A stretch of DNA of 64,000 nucleotides, from NCBI GenBank assembly GCA_965227335.1, contig CBDDFV010000001.1, forward strand, positions 1,550,001 to 1,614,000. Direction: 5' to 3'. Below the pieces are notes generated by a model. It made no database searches. It worked only from the letters and a program-made list of their open reading frames with translations, and was not told where the DNA came from. Positions 26,817 through 34,209 of this stretch are shown one piece after another. Position 1 is the stretch's first letter. Every line of letters starts with the position of its first letter. A program made the translations under genes and the position numbers. The stretch comes from CBDDFV01 sp965227335 (GTDB lineage Bacteria; Planctomycetota; Phycisphaerae; Phycisphaerales; SM1A02).

Positions 26817-27494
26817 CTAGCCGTCGCCGGGCGTCCGCCGACCGGCCAGGTTCGCCGCAAGATCCGTCTCGGAGGGGGCGTAGCGAAGGACCAGTTCCGC
26901 CGCTGCGGCGTGCAGGGCGGCCCGGTCGGTGTACGCCGCCGCCTCGCCGCCCGCCGCCCGGGCCTGCCGCGCCATCGCCACGGCCGCCACGCCCGGCGCG
27001 ATCACTGGTCCGTCCGGCCGTCCCTCGATCATCGGGCCGAGGACGGTCGCGGCGAGTTCGGTCTCCGTGCGCACCCGGGCCGCGTCCACGGATTCCGGCA
27101 GCCGGGGCGTGCCGAACCAGATCCGCGTCCGGGTCAGGTCGAGCGTCGGCGCCCCGGTCTTCGGGTCCCGGGGCGTGGGCACGATCGCGATCACGTGGCC
27201 GTCGGTGTATCCCACGTTGACCCGCTCCGCCGTCTGTTCGCCGACGTAGAGCACGGGCTCCGCGGTCTGGCGTGGGTAGACGAGGTCGGGATTCACGCGG
27301 AGGACGAGCAGGTAGCCCGCATCGACGGCAGATTGCTCGGTCCGCCACATGTGGGTGAACGGCTGCTCGACGGTGAAGGGTCGGGCCGCGACGACGGCGT
27401 CGACGGGGGCGGGGGTCGCGGGCATCGGCGGAACCGAGGCGCCGGCGAGGGCCGTGACGACGAGCAGGGCGAGGCAGGTTCGAATGATGAACAC
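26817..27494 (-). CDS. Exported protein of unknown function
   Basis: The 225-residue protein has a signal peptide (FIIRTCLALLVVTALAGASV) and then a domain with the motifs HMWRTEQSAVDAGYLLVLRVNP, EPVLYVGEQTAERVNVGY and GHVIAIVP. Its C-terminus is Ala-rich and probably helical. I do not recognise the family; the beta-rich middle suggests a periplasmic or secreted role. The start is a GTG at 27494 with GGAG 8 bases upstream; the frame is open further upstream only by overlapping the esterase gene. It lies 53 bases after that gene and may share its transcript. Confidence 0.6.
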   Translation of the reverse strand: MFIIRTCLALLVVTALAGASVPPMPATPAPVDAVVAARPFTVEQPFTHMWRTEQSAVDAGYLLVLRVNPDLVYPRQTAEPVLYVGEQTAERVNVGYTDGHVIAIVPTPRDPKTGAPTLDLTRTRIWFGTPRLPESVDAARVRTETELAATVLGPMIEGRPDGPVIAPGVAAVAMARQARAAGGEAAAYTDRAALHAAAAELVLRYAPSETDLAANLAGRRTPGDG

Positions 27495-27547
27495 GGAAGG
27501 ATCTCCGGGGGGATGGTCAGACCGGGACGCGGCGTCGTCGGCGACGT

Positions 27548-29725
27548 CTACTCTTTGGACAGGCGAAGTTCGTCGAAGCCGATGCGGCCGCGGGTCGACG
27601 CGCCGGGACCGCCGAAGTCGAAGCGGACTTCGGCGATGTCGGCGAGGTTGAGGGGCGTCCCGTTGCGGGTGAAGTCGGCGAGTCGGATCCGCACGACTTC
27701 GATCTCGTTCTGCCACCCCGCCCCCGCCCCTTCGCCGGTGCGCTGGTAGGGCTCTTCGACGCCGCCGTCGTAGACGCCGATGTTGATCGTGCTCTCCACG
27801 CCGTCGCCGTCGACGAGCGTGACGTCGAACGTGAGATCCCCGAGTTCGAACGTCGTGTCCGGATGACGCGTCAACTGGTTCGCCCGGAACTGCAGGTAGC
27901 GATCGTCGGAGAAGTCCTGTTCGTCCTCGAGGACGAGGAACCGCATCGAGCGGGGCTCCGTCCACCCGAACACGGCGCCTCGCGAGGCGTCGCTCGAACG
28001 CGCCCGCGTCATGCCGTTGAACGGATCGCTCGACAGGTACACGAAGCTGTTGTTGTTGTCGTTGAGGCTGCCTTCGAGCGGATTCTCGACATCCGTGATC
28101 ACCGCGCCGCCGGAACTGCTGACGGAGATCTCGGAATTCGTCTGGTAGTTGTCGATCACGAACAGATCGGGATCGCGGGCGTCGCGGTAGTCGAGCACGA
28201 CCACCGCGCTGGGGACCGTGCCGATCGGACGCAGGTCCTCGTGCTGCCGCCAGAGGAAGTCGCTGATCGGCCCGTCGCCCTCGATCCGGAATCGGATCAG
28301 GGCGAGGTAGTAGGTCTTCGCGAGCGCCTGGGCGGCCGGCCGTCCCAGTTGCGTGTTCGCCGGCCCCTGGAAATCGTTGAAGCCGCAACAGTTGAAATCG
28401 TTGTGGTCCGCGCCGTGCAGGTACGTCGAGGCTCGCCAGTCGTTCGCCCGCTCGAAGAGGATGAACGACTGGGCGATGTCCGAGTCGGGCGTGCCGCTGA
28501 CGTCGCCGTCCGCCGCGCCGTAGATCAGGTGGTAGTCCACCGTCCCCGGGCTCGAGTTGCTCGTCCCGAGGAAGTCGGTCGGCGCGATGCTCGAGATCAG
28601 CCGGATGTCGCTGAGCGTGAAGTGATCGGGAACCGAGGTGCCGTCACGGATGCGGTCGTACGCGCGCACCACGCCCTCGCCGCCCCGCGAATGGCCGATC
28701 CAGATGATCGTGTTTGAATCGACCAGTCCTTCCAGTGCTCCGCCCGCGATCGTGTCGAGGTTGCCGAGGAAGTAGTCGGTGTTGCTCAGCGTCGTCAGCG
28801 AGGCGGACTGTACCCCCGGCACCGTGTTGTTCTGGTGGCTCATCACGATGAAGCCGTAGCTCGCGAGGTGACTCTGCAGCCAGTCGTACCACGTGAATTG
28901 ATGGCCGTTGCCGTGACTGATCACCACGAGCGGGCGCGGCCCCAGTTCGGCGATGTTCGACGGCCAGTACAGCCGCTGCCCGAGGAACGACCCGCCCGAA
29001 TAGTCCACGTCCTCCGTGTCGTAGGGGCCGGACGTCGCGAGCGACGCGTAGATCGTCACGCCCGCTTCGTCCCCGTATCCATCGATGAGATCGCCGCCGT
29101 CCAGCACGCCGTTGCGATTGACGTCGATCACGAGGTCGTACGCGACGCCCACGTTGATCCCGCCCGCCCCGCTCAGGCCGCCGTCGTCCACCATCACCGT
29201 GTTGTCCTGCACGCCGCCGGCGACGAACGTCACCGTGTCGACCGCATCGGTGACGTCGGTCAGGGCCGGATCCGCATCCCAGCCCGACGCGTCCTTCGAG
29301 AAGACGACGTACACGTCGACCTCCGCGTCGATCAGTTCCGGATGCGCGGCCGGGTCGAGCCCCAGATACAGCGGCCGTCCGCGGAGGTGCGCGCGTTCAT
29401 ACTGGAAGAACGGAAACGCGGGCAGCGGTCGACCGAGCAGATCGTCATCGACGACGAAGTCGCCGCACGAGGCGTCCCACGCCCCGAGGAGCACCGCGAG
29501 GTCGTCAGGACCGACCACATCGTCGCCGGTCAGATCGGCGGGATCGCCGGGGGCCGGACCCCACGCGCCGAGGAGTATCGCGAGATCGCCCGCGCCGACC
29601 ACGCCGTCGTTGTCGAGATCCGCCGCGCACGAGCCGCCCGCGTGCGTCGCGGCGGCGAGGGCGAGCGGAATCATCAGCGTCACGGACAGCGTGGCCGTCC
29701 GTCGTCCAGAACGAAGATCACTCAT
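27548..29725 (-). CDS. Secreted alpha/beta-hydrolase (esterase-like) with N-terminal dockerin-like repeats
   Basis: The 725-residue protein has a signal peptide ending near THAG. Two dockerin-like EF-hand repeats follow at residues about 36-84, each with a DxxxDxxVGxxDLAxLLGAW pattern. An alpha/beta-hydrolase domain follows, with PLVVISHGNGHQFTWYDWLQ (oxyanion region) and the nucleophile elbow GHSRGGEG near residue 346. A HGADHNDF segment could hold the catalytic His. The last 200 residues look like a beta-sandwich. It resembles the PAF-acetylhydrolase/chlorophyllase branch. Placing the EF-hand repeats at the N-terminus is unusual, because in the other three secreted proteins here they are C-terminal. 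Confidence 0.78.
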   Translation of the reverse strand: MSDLRSGRRTATLSVTLMIPLALAAATHAGGSCAADLDNDGVVGAGDLAILLGAWGPAPGDPADLTGDDVVGPDDLAVLLGAWDASCGDFVVDDDLLGRPLPAFPFFQYERAHLRGRPLYLGLDPAAHPELIDAEVDVYVVFSKDASGWDADPALTDVTDAVDTVTFVAGGVQDNTVMVDDGGLSGAGGINVGVAYDLVIDVNRNGVLDGGDLIDGYGDEAGVTIYASLATSGPYDTEDVDYSGGSFLGQRLYWPSNIAELGPRPLVVISHGNGHQFTWYDWLQSHLASYGFIVMSHQNNTVPGVQSASLTTLSNTDYFLGNLDTIAGGALEGLVDSNTIIWIGHSRGGEGVVRAYDRIRDGTSVPDHFTLSDIRLISSIAPTDFLGTSNSSPGTVDYHLIYGAADGDVSGTPDSDIAQSFILFERANDWRASTYLHGADHNDFNCCGFNDFQGPANTQLGRPAAQALAKTYYLALIRFRIEGDGPISDFLWRQHEDLRPIGTVPSAVVVLDYRDARDPDLFVIDNYQTNSEISVSSSGGAVITDVENPLEGSLNDNNNSFVYLSSDPFNGMTRARSSDASRGAVFGWTEPRSMRFLVLEDEQDFSDDRYLQFRANQLTRHPDTTFELGDLTFDVTLVDGDGVESTINIGVYDGGVEEPYQRTGEGAGAGWQNEIEVVRIRLADFTRNGTPLNLADIAEVRFDFGGPGASTRGRIGFDELRLSKE

Positions 29726-29862
29726 CTGAATTGTGTGCTCCGGTGGGGGGTGGGGGGATCCAGCGCTGGTCTGGGATGTTTTCAGTATTGCGAATCCCGC
29801 CCGCGGATGCACGCACCGACCGCTGATTGCGTGTGATTCTGGACAACGACCGAACAGACGGC

Positions 29863-31128
29863 TCAGCCGCCGCCCGGCCAGAATCGCAGCCCGCCCGCCC
29901 CGATGAAGAAAAGGAGGATCACGACGAGCACGACGTTCGTCATGACGTGGTTGCGCCGATCGGCCATCCACGCCCGCCGCGTATTCAGCGCGAGCTGCAC
30001 GACCGCCAGCATCGGGATGAAGCCCGCCCCGACCATCGCGTAGACCTTCTGCACGCTGCGAAAGCTCTCCCCCGGCAGCAGGAACGCGGCGATCGAACCC
30101 GCGGTGATCGCGAGCAGATACCCGCGGTACGACCAGGAACGGGTCGAGACCTCCGCCCGGCGGAACACGATGCGCAGGTAGTCGGCGAACAGATACGGGA
30201 CCGCCTGCCAGACGCCGAGCAGCGAACTCCAGATCGCCGCCCAGGCGCCGATCAGGAAGATCCACCGCACGGCCGGCCCGCTGGTCTCGCCCAGCCGCGC
30301 GCCGAGATCCTCGATCAACGTCACGCCGGATCCCGTGATCGTCACGCCCGACGCGATGATCACCATCGCGATGCCGAACAACGCCGTGAACGTATACCCG
30401 ACGCCGAGATCAATGCGGCACATCCGTAATGCATCGCGGCCCTCGCGCCCCTGTTCGCGAATCCAGTACCCGTAACACAGGATCGTCACCGTCCCGCCGA
30501 TGCCGCCCATCAGGCTGACCGTCCAGTCGAGCCCGCCGTCGTGCAGCTGCGGGATGCGGGGCGCCACCAGCCCGGCCGCCGTCGCGCCCCAGTCCTGACC
30601 CATCCAGATCGCGGTCCCGACCACCGCGATGAACATCACCCCGATCGCCACGGTCATGATTCGGGCGAAGACCTTGTAACCGCCCGTCCACACCGTGATC
30701 GCGCCGATCACGCTCAGCGCGGCGCCATAGATCACCGCCCCAGTCTCCGCGTCGTCGAGCGGCACGATCGCCTGCGTCGCCGCGCCGGCCGCGGTCACGA
30801 GGGATCGCGCCGTGAAGAACGTCCACGGGAGGAAGTAGATGATGAACGCGCCGGCGACGAGCGGTCCGAGGCGCCGGATCGCGCCTTCGAGAATCGTCTC
30901 CCCCGTCGTGAGCTGCCAGCGGGTGAGCCCCTCGTTGAGGACGAACTTGAACGCCGCGCCGAGGACGACCGCCCAGAGGATGGTCACGCCGAGCTTCGAG
31001 CCGGCGAATCCCGCCGTGGCGAGGTCGCCCGCCCCGACGCCCGTCGCGGCGACGAGGAGACCGGGGCCGACGGCGCTGAAGATCGATCGGACGCCGCGCG
31101 GCGGGGCTTTCGACATGCGGGCGATCAT
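29863..31128 (-). CDS. Nramp-related membrane transporter
   Basis: The 421-residue protein has about 11 membrane segments and the Nramp start pattern GPGLLVAATGVGAGDLATAG at residues 21-40. In metal-importing Nramp the TM1 site is DPGN; here the aligned residues read GAGD. TM6 also lacks the MPHN sequence. This places it with Nramp-related transporters of uncertain substrate rather than Mn/Fe importers. The start at 31128 has GGAGGG 9 bases upstream; an internal Met at 31116 has no ribosome site. Only 35 bases separate it from the divergent flavin reductase gene. Confidence 0.75.
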   Translation of the reverse strand: MIARMSKAPPRGVRSIFSAVGPGLLVAATGVGAGDLATAGFAGSKLGVTILWAVVLGAAFKFVLNEGLTRWQLTTGETILEGAIRRLGPLVAGAFIIYFLPWTFFTARSLVTAAGAATQAIVPLDDAETGAVIYGAALSVIGAITVWTGGYKVFARIMTVAIGVMFIAVVGTAIWMGQDWGATAAGLVAPRIPQLHDGGLDWTVSLMGGIGGTVTILCYGYWIREQGREGRDALRMCRIDLGVGYTFTALFGIAMVIIASGVTITGSGVTLIEDLGARLGETSGPAVRWIFLIGAWAAIWSSLLGVWQAVPYLFADYLRIVFRRAEVSTRSWSYRGYLLAITAGSIAAFLLPGESFRSVQKVYAMVGAGFIPMLAVVQLALNTRRAWMADRRNHVMTNVVLVVILLFFIGAGGLRFWPGGG

Positions 31129-31151
31129 ACCGACCGACCCTCCCGCGCGGG

Positions 31152-31157
31152 TATGCT
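31152..31157 (+). promoter_or_regulatory. Candidate -10 box (TATGCT), 6 bases before the flavin reductase start
   Basis: The context GGGTATGCTGCCCGC leads straight into the ATG at 31164, with no ribosome site. The implied mRNA is leaderless. The matching -35 would fall inside the 5' end of the divergent transporter gene. Confidence 0.42.
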
Positions 31158-31163
31158 GCCCGC

Positions 31164-31841
31164 ATGTCCGTCACCCACCTCGATCCCGCCGATCTCTCCG
31201 CGGCCGAGCGGTACAAACTGCTCATCGGCTGCGTCACGCCCCGTCCGATTGCGTTTGTCACGACGGTGAACGTCGACGGCGTCGTGAACCTCGCGCCATT
31301 CTCGTTCTTCGCCGGCGTCGGCGCGAACCCGCTCACGCTGCTCTTCTGCCCGGCGAACAACAATGACGGCTCGGAGAAGGACTCCCTCCGCAACGCCCGA
31401 CCCGCCGCCGAGGGCGGGGTGGGATCGTTCGTCGTCAACGCGGCGTCCGAGTCGTACGCCCGCGAGGTCGCCGCCGCAGCCGAACCGCTGCCGCACGAGG
31501 AGAGCGAGGTCGATCTCACCGGTCTCGCGGTCGAACCCAGCCGGCGGGTGTTGCCGCCCCGACTCGCGACGGCGCCGTGGTCGATGGAGTGCCGGACGCG
31601 TCAGATCATCCGCCTCGCCCCGGGTGAACCGGGCGGGGCCAATATCGTGATCGGGGATGTGGTTGGTCTGACGGTGGTCTCCGCCGCGCTCAACGAACGC
31701 CGCCACGTCGATCCTGCCGTGATCCGGACGATCGGGCGCATGGGGGGCCGCGGGTACAGTCTGACGCGTCAGCGGTTCGAGTTGCCGGTGGGGCGGGCGG
31801 CTCTCGATGAACCCGATCCCATCCCGCCGCGGACCGACTAG
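31164..31841 (+). CDS. Flavin reductase-like protein (FMN-binding split barrel)
   Basis: The 225-residue protein has the flavin-reductase start pattern (YKLLIGCVTPRPIAFVTTVN near residues 17-36), the FMN-phosphate segment NLAPFSFFAGVGANPLTLLF, and GSFVVNAASE. Members of this group bind FMN and use NAD(P)H for flavin or substrate reduction, or act as oxidases with unknown substrates. The C-terminal RMGGRGYSLTRQRFELP is common in this subgroup. It is cytoplasmic. Its stop codon TAG is part of the -10-like box of the next gene. Confidence 0.83.
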   Translation: MSVTHLDPADLSAAERYKLLIGCVTPRPIAFVTTVNVDGVVNLAPFSFFAGVGANPLTLLFCPANNNDGSEKDSLRNARPAAEGGVGSFVVNAASESYAREVAAAAEPLPHEESEVDLTGLAVEPSRRVLPPRLATAPWSMECRTRQIIRLAPGEPGGANIVIGDVVGLTVVSAALNERRHVDPAVIRTIGRMGGRGYSLTRQRFELPVGRAALDEPDPIPPRTD

Positions 31842-31844
31842 AAT
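31839..31844 (+). promoter_or_regulatory. Candidate -10 box (TAGAAT) for the GT2 gene cluster
   Basis: TAGAAT overlaps the TAG stop of the flavin reductase gene. The GT2 ATG is 54 bases downstream. No clear -35 is visible. Confidence 0.33.
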
Positions 31845-31898
31845 GCGGGTTTCCCGGGTCTGCGTCCGCCGACCCGCGCCCCGCCTGTCGAGATCAGC

Positions 31899-32708
31899 AT
31901 GTCATCCCCGCCCGCCATCGAGCTGAGCGTGATCGCGCCCGCTCACAACGAGGAAGAGAACGTCGGCCCGCTGGTCGCCGAGATTGTCGACGCGCTGGCG
32001 CCCCACGTCGACGGCTTCGAGGTCATCGTGGTGGACGACGGGTCGACGGACGGCACGCTCGAGACGCTGGAGACGCTCGCGGCCCGGACGCCTCGTCTGC
32101 GGGTGCTGACGATGTGCGATACGCCGCCGGGGCGCGGCCACGGGCAGTCCGCCGCGTTCGCCGCCGCGATTCGCGCCGCCCACGGCGATCTGATCGCGAT
32201 GCTCGACGCCGATCTGCAGAACGACCCGGCGGATCTGCCCGCGATGCTCGATCTGCTCCGTTCGACGGAAGCGGACATGATCCAGGGCGATCGTTCGCAC
32301 GCGCGTCGGGACACGCCGCTCCGTCGTCTCAGCTCCGCCGTGGGGCGCACCGCCCGCGCGATCATTCTCGCCGATTCCATCCGCGACACCGGCTGTTCGC
32401 TCCGGGTGCTGCGACGCTCGTATGCGGAACGTCTGCCGCTGGAGTTCCGCGGCGCGCATCGCTTCATTCCGATCACCGTCCGCCAGATGGGCGGCCGCGT
32501 GGTGGAGACGCCCGTGAATCACCGCCCCCGCGTCGCCGGCCGCGCGAAGTACGGCGTCTGGAACCGGGCGATTCCGGGGCTGATCGACTGTTTCGCCATC
32601 CGCTGGATGGGCGCGCGTCGACGACCGGTGACGTGCGATGAGAAGCACGTCGCCCCGGTGGTCGAAACCGCCGCTGAACGCCGACCCGCCGCGAGAGAAC
32701 TGACATGA
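31899..32708 (+). CDS. Family 2 glycosyltransferase, dolichol-phosphate-mannose-synthase-like
   Basis: The 269-residue protein begins SVIAPAHNEEENVGPLVAE and has the VVDDGSTDGT nucleotide-binding motif at residues 44-53 and the metal-binding LDADLQNDP at 102-110. The RDTGCSLRVLRRSYAERL and HRFIPITVRQMGG segments resemble polyprenyl-phosphate sugar transferases of the DPM1/ArnC type. There are no C-terminal membrane helices. The last 40 residues are charged and poorly conserved. It likely loads a sugar onto a lipid carrier used by a GT-C enzyme. Its end overlaps the LABN gene start by 4 bases (ATGA). Confidence 0.87.
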   Translation: MSSPPAIELSVIAPAHNEEENVGPLVAEIVDALAPHVDGFEVIVVDDGSTDGTLETLETLAARTPRLRVLTMCDTPPGRGHGQSAAFAAAIRAAHGDLIAMLDADLQNDPADLPAMLDLLRSTEADMIQGDRSHARRDTPLRRLSSAVGRTARAIILADSIRDTGCSLRVLRRSYAERLPLEFRGAHRFIPITVRQMGGRVVETPVNHRPRVAGRAKYGVWNRAIPGLIDCFAIRWMGARRRPVTCDEKHVAPVVETAAERRPAARELT

Positions 32709-33055
32709 CCGACCTGTTCGCGCTGCTCGCCGCCGCGCCCGCGGAACCCGCCGGCCTGCTCGACCGTCTCTGGGCGAGCGTCGACGAACCATGGGAAGCG
32801 GCGCTGTTCTTCTTCGGCCTGATCGCCCAGACGATGTTCTTCGGGCGCTGGATCGTGCAGTGGGGGGCGACGGAGCGGCGGGGGGAGTCCCATATGCCGA
32901 TCGCCTTCTGGTGGATGAGTCTCGCCGGCGCGACGATGCTGCTCGTCTACTTCACGTTGCGGGCCGAACTCATCGGCATGCTCGGCCAGTCGATCGGCTG
33001 GGCGGTCTACAGCCGCAACCTGTGGCTCATTCGCAAGGGCGCGACGTCCCCGTGA
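32705..33055 (+). CDS. Stand-alone LABN (lipid A biosynthesis N-terminal) domain membrane protein
   Basis: The 116-residue protein has three membrane helices. It follows the LABN pattern closely: FFFGLIAQTMFFGRWIVQW, the charged turn ATERRGES, HMPIAFWWMSLAGATMLLVY, and GQSIGWAVYSRNLWLIRK. LABN domains occur alone or fused to lipid-A disaccharide synthase and often sit beside dolichol-phosphate-mannose-like transferases, as here. They are thought to help handle lipid-linked sugars. It overlaps the GT2 gene by ATGA and the next gene by GTGA. Confidence 0.88.
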   Translation: MTDLFALLAAAPAEPAGLLDRLWASVDEPWEAALFFFGLIAQTMFFGRWIVQWGATERRGESHMPIAFWWMSLAGATMLLVYFTLRAELIGMLGQSIGWAVYSRNLWLIRKGATSP

Positions 33056-34083
33056 CGGGCGATCCGATGACCATCCTCGGACGCACCGCCGACGGGCACG
33101 AGTCGCTCGACGCCTGGCGGGCGGTCATGCGCGATGGACGCGCCGACGCCGGGGCCCTGCCGCCGGTGGTGCGCACATCGCAGGAAGGTGAGGTCGTCAA
33201 GTTCATCCTGCGGCGTCCCGACGGCCTCGAGACGGAGTCGGTGATCATTCCGAACGTCGGTTCATCCGGCCGCGTGCGGCGGACGCTGTGCCTGTCGTCG
33301 CAGGTCGGGTGCGCGATGGGCTGCGATTTCTGCGAGACCGCCCAGATGGGACTGATGGCGAATCTCTCGGCCGCGGAGATCGTCGCCCAGTGGTGGACCG
33401 CCCGCTTCGTCCTCGACACCCCGATCGACAACATCGTCTTCATGGGCATGGGCGAACCGATGGACAACCCCGACGCGGTGCTCCAGGCGATCCGCGTGCT
33501 CATCGATCACCACGGACCCGCGATTCCCGTCTCCCGCATTTCGGTGTCGACGGTCGGACGGGTGAAGGGCATTCGCCAGCTCGCCGCCTTTGCGTCGACC
33601 CCGGGTCGGAGCCGACTCCAACTCGCCGTGTCGATCAACGCGCCGAATGATGAGATCCGTTCGTCCATCATGCCGATCAATCGCGGCGAGCCGATGGCGA
33701 CGCTGATGGAGGCGATGCTCGCGTGGAGCGCCGCCGCGCGATCGCGTCTGCTCATTGAGTACGTGCTCATCCCCGGCGTGAATGACGGTCCGGATCATCC
33801 CGCGGAGCTCGCGGCGTATCTGTCGCCGCTGGACTGCACCGTCAACGTCATTCCCTACAACCCCCGCCGCGATTCGCCCTGGCCCGCGCCGGCGGAAGGG
33901 GACGTGCAGCGGTTCGTCGACGCCGTCGCCGCGACCGGGCTGCCGGTCCGACGTCGGCAGACGAAGGGGCGGGGCCTGATGGCCGCGTGCGGCCAGCTCG
34001 GGAACCCGTCCATCCGGCGGCGGCGCTTCGTCGAGTTGGGGACGCCGCGGGAGAGCGGCTCGAGCAACCCCGCCCATACGTAG
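33052..34083 (+). CDS. Short RlmN/Cfr-like radical SAM methyltransferase (RlmN paralog 1)
   Basis: The 343-residue protein has the radical SAM cluster motif CxxxCxxC at C87, C91 and C94. The accessory Cys80 (RRTLCLSSQVG) and the C-terminal Cys in MAACGQLGN provide both cysteines used for methyl transfer by RlmN. MGMGEPMDN and SINAPNDEIRSSIMPINR are also typical. About 40 residues of the usual N-terminal helical tRNA/rRNA-binding domain are missing compared with the second copy at 59538-60632. It may methylate an adenosine in rRNA or tRNA, but the substrate is not certain. Alternative start: ATG at 33067. Confidence 0.8.
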   Translation: MTGDPMTILGRTADGHESLDAWRAVMRDGRADAGALPPVVRTSQEGEVVKFILRRPDGLETESVIIPNVGSSGRVRRTLCLSSQVGCAMGCDFCETAQMGLMANLSAAEIVAQWWTARFVLDTPIDNIVFMGMGEPMDNPDAVLQAIRVLIDHHGPAIPVSRISVSTVGRVKGIRQLAAFASTPGRSRLQLAVSINAPNDEIRSSIMPINRGEPMATLMEAMLAWSAAARSRLLIEYVLIPGVNDGPDHPAELAAYLSPLDCTVNVIPYNPRRDSPWPAPAEGDVQRFVDAVAATGLPVRRRQTKGRGLMAACGQLGNPSIRRRRFVELGTPRESGSSNPAHT

Positions 34084-34084
34084 C

Positions 34085-34163
34085 AGCCGATGAATTGGCC
34101 GCGACGTGCAGGAGGCGAGGGTGGGGCTGGCCGCCCGCTCCGGAGCGGCGAAAACCAGTCTAG
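34085..34163 (+). repeat. Dispersed intergenic repeat, copy A
   Basis: About 79 bases starting 2 bases after the stop of the RlmN-like gene match copy B at 26714-26791 (opposite strand) at roughly 84%. The copy includes the perfect palindrome CCGCTCCGGAGCGG and ends at a TAGAAT -10-like box, 47 bases before the kbl start. Confidence 0.75.
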
Positions 34164-34166
34164 AAT
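34161..34166 (+). promoter_or_regulatory. Candidate -10 box (TAGAAT) for kbl
   Basis: TAGAAT begins in the last bases of the repeat. Transcription from here would give a leader of about 37 bases carrying the GAGGAAT ribosome site of kbl. No clear -35 is seen. Confidence 0.4.
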
Positions 34167-34209
34167 CAGGCGTCCGTTCGTAGATCCCGCTCCGCATCGA
34201 GGAATCCCC

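Noticed and set aside
34087..34164. Repeat copy A read as a short peptide starting MNWPRRAG, similar to MNWPQRAG in copy B
   Set aside because: Neither copy has a ribosome site, the copy A frame runs straight into kbl's leader, and similarity is just as strong at DNA level, so a coding role is not supported.
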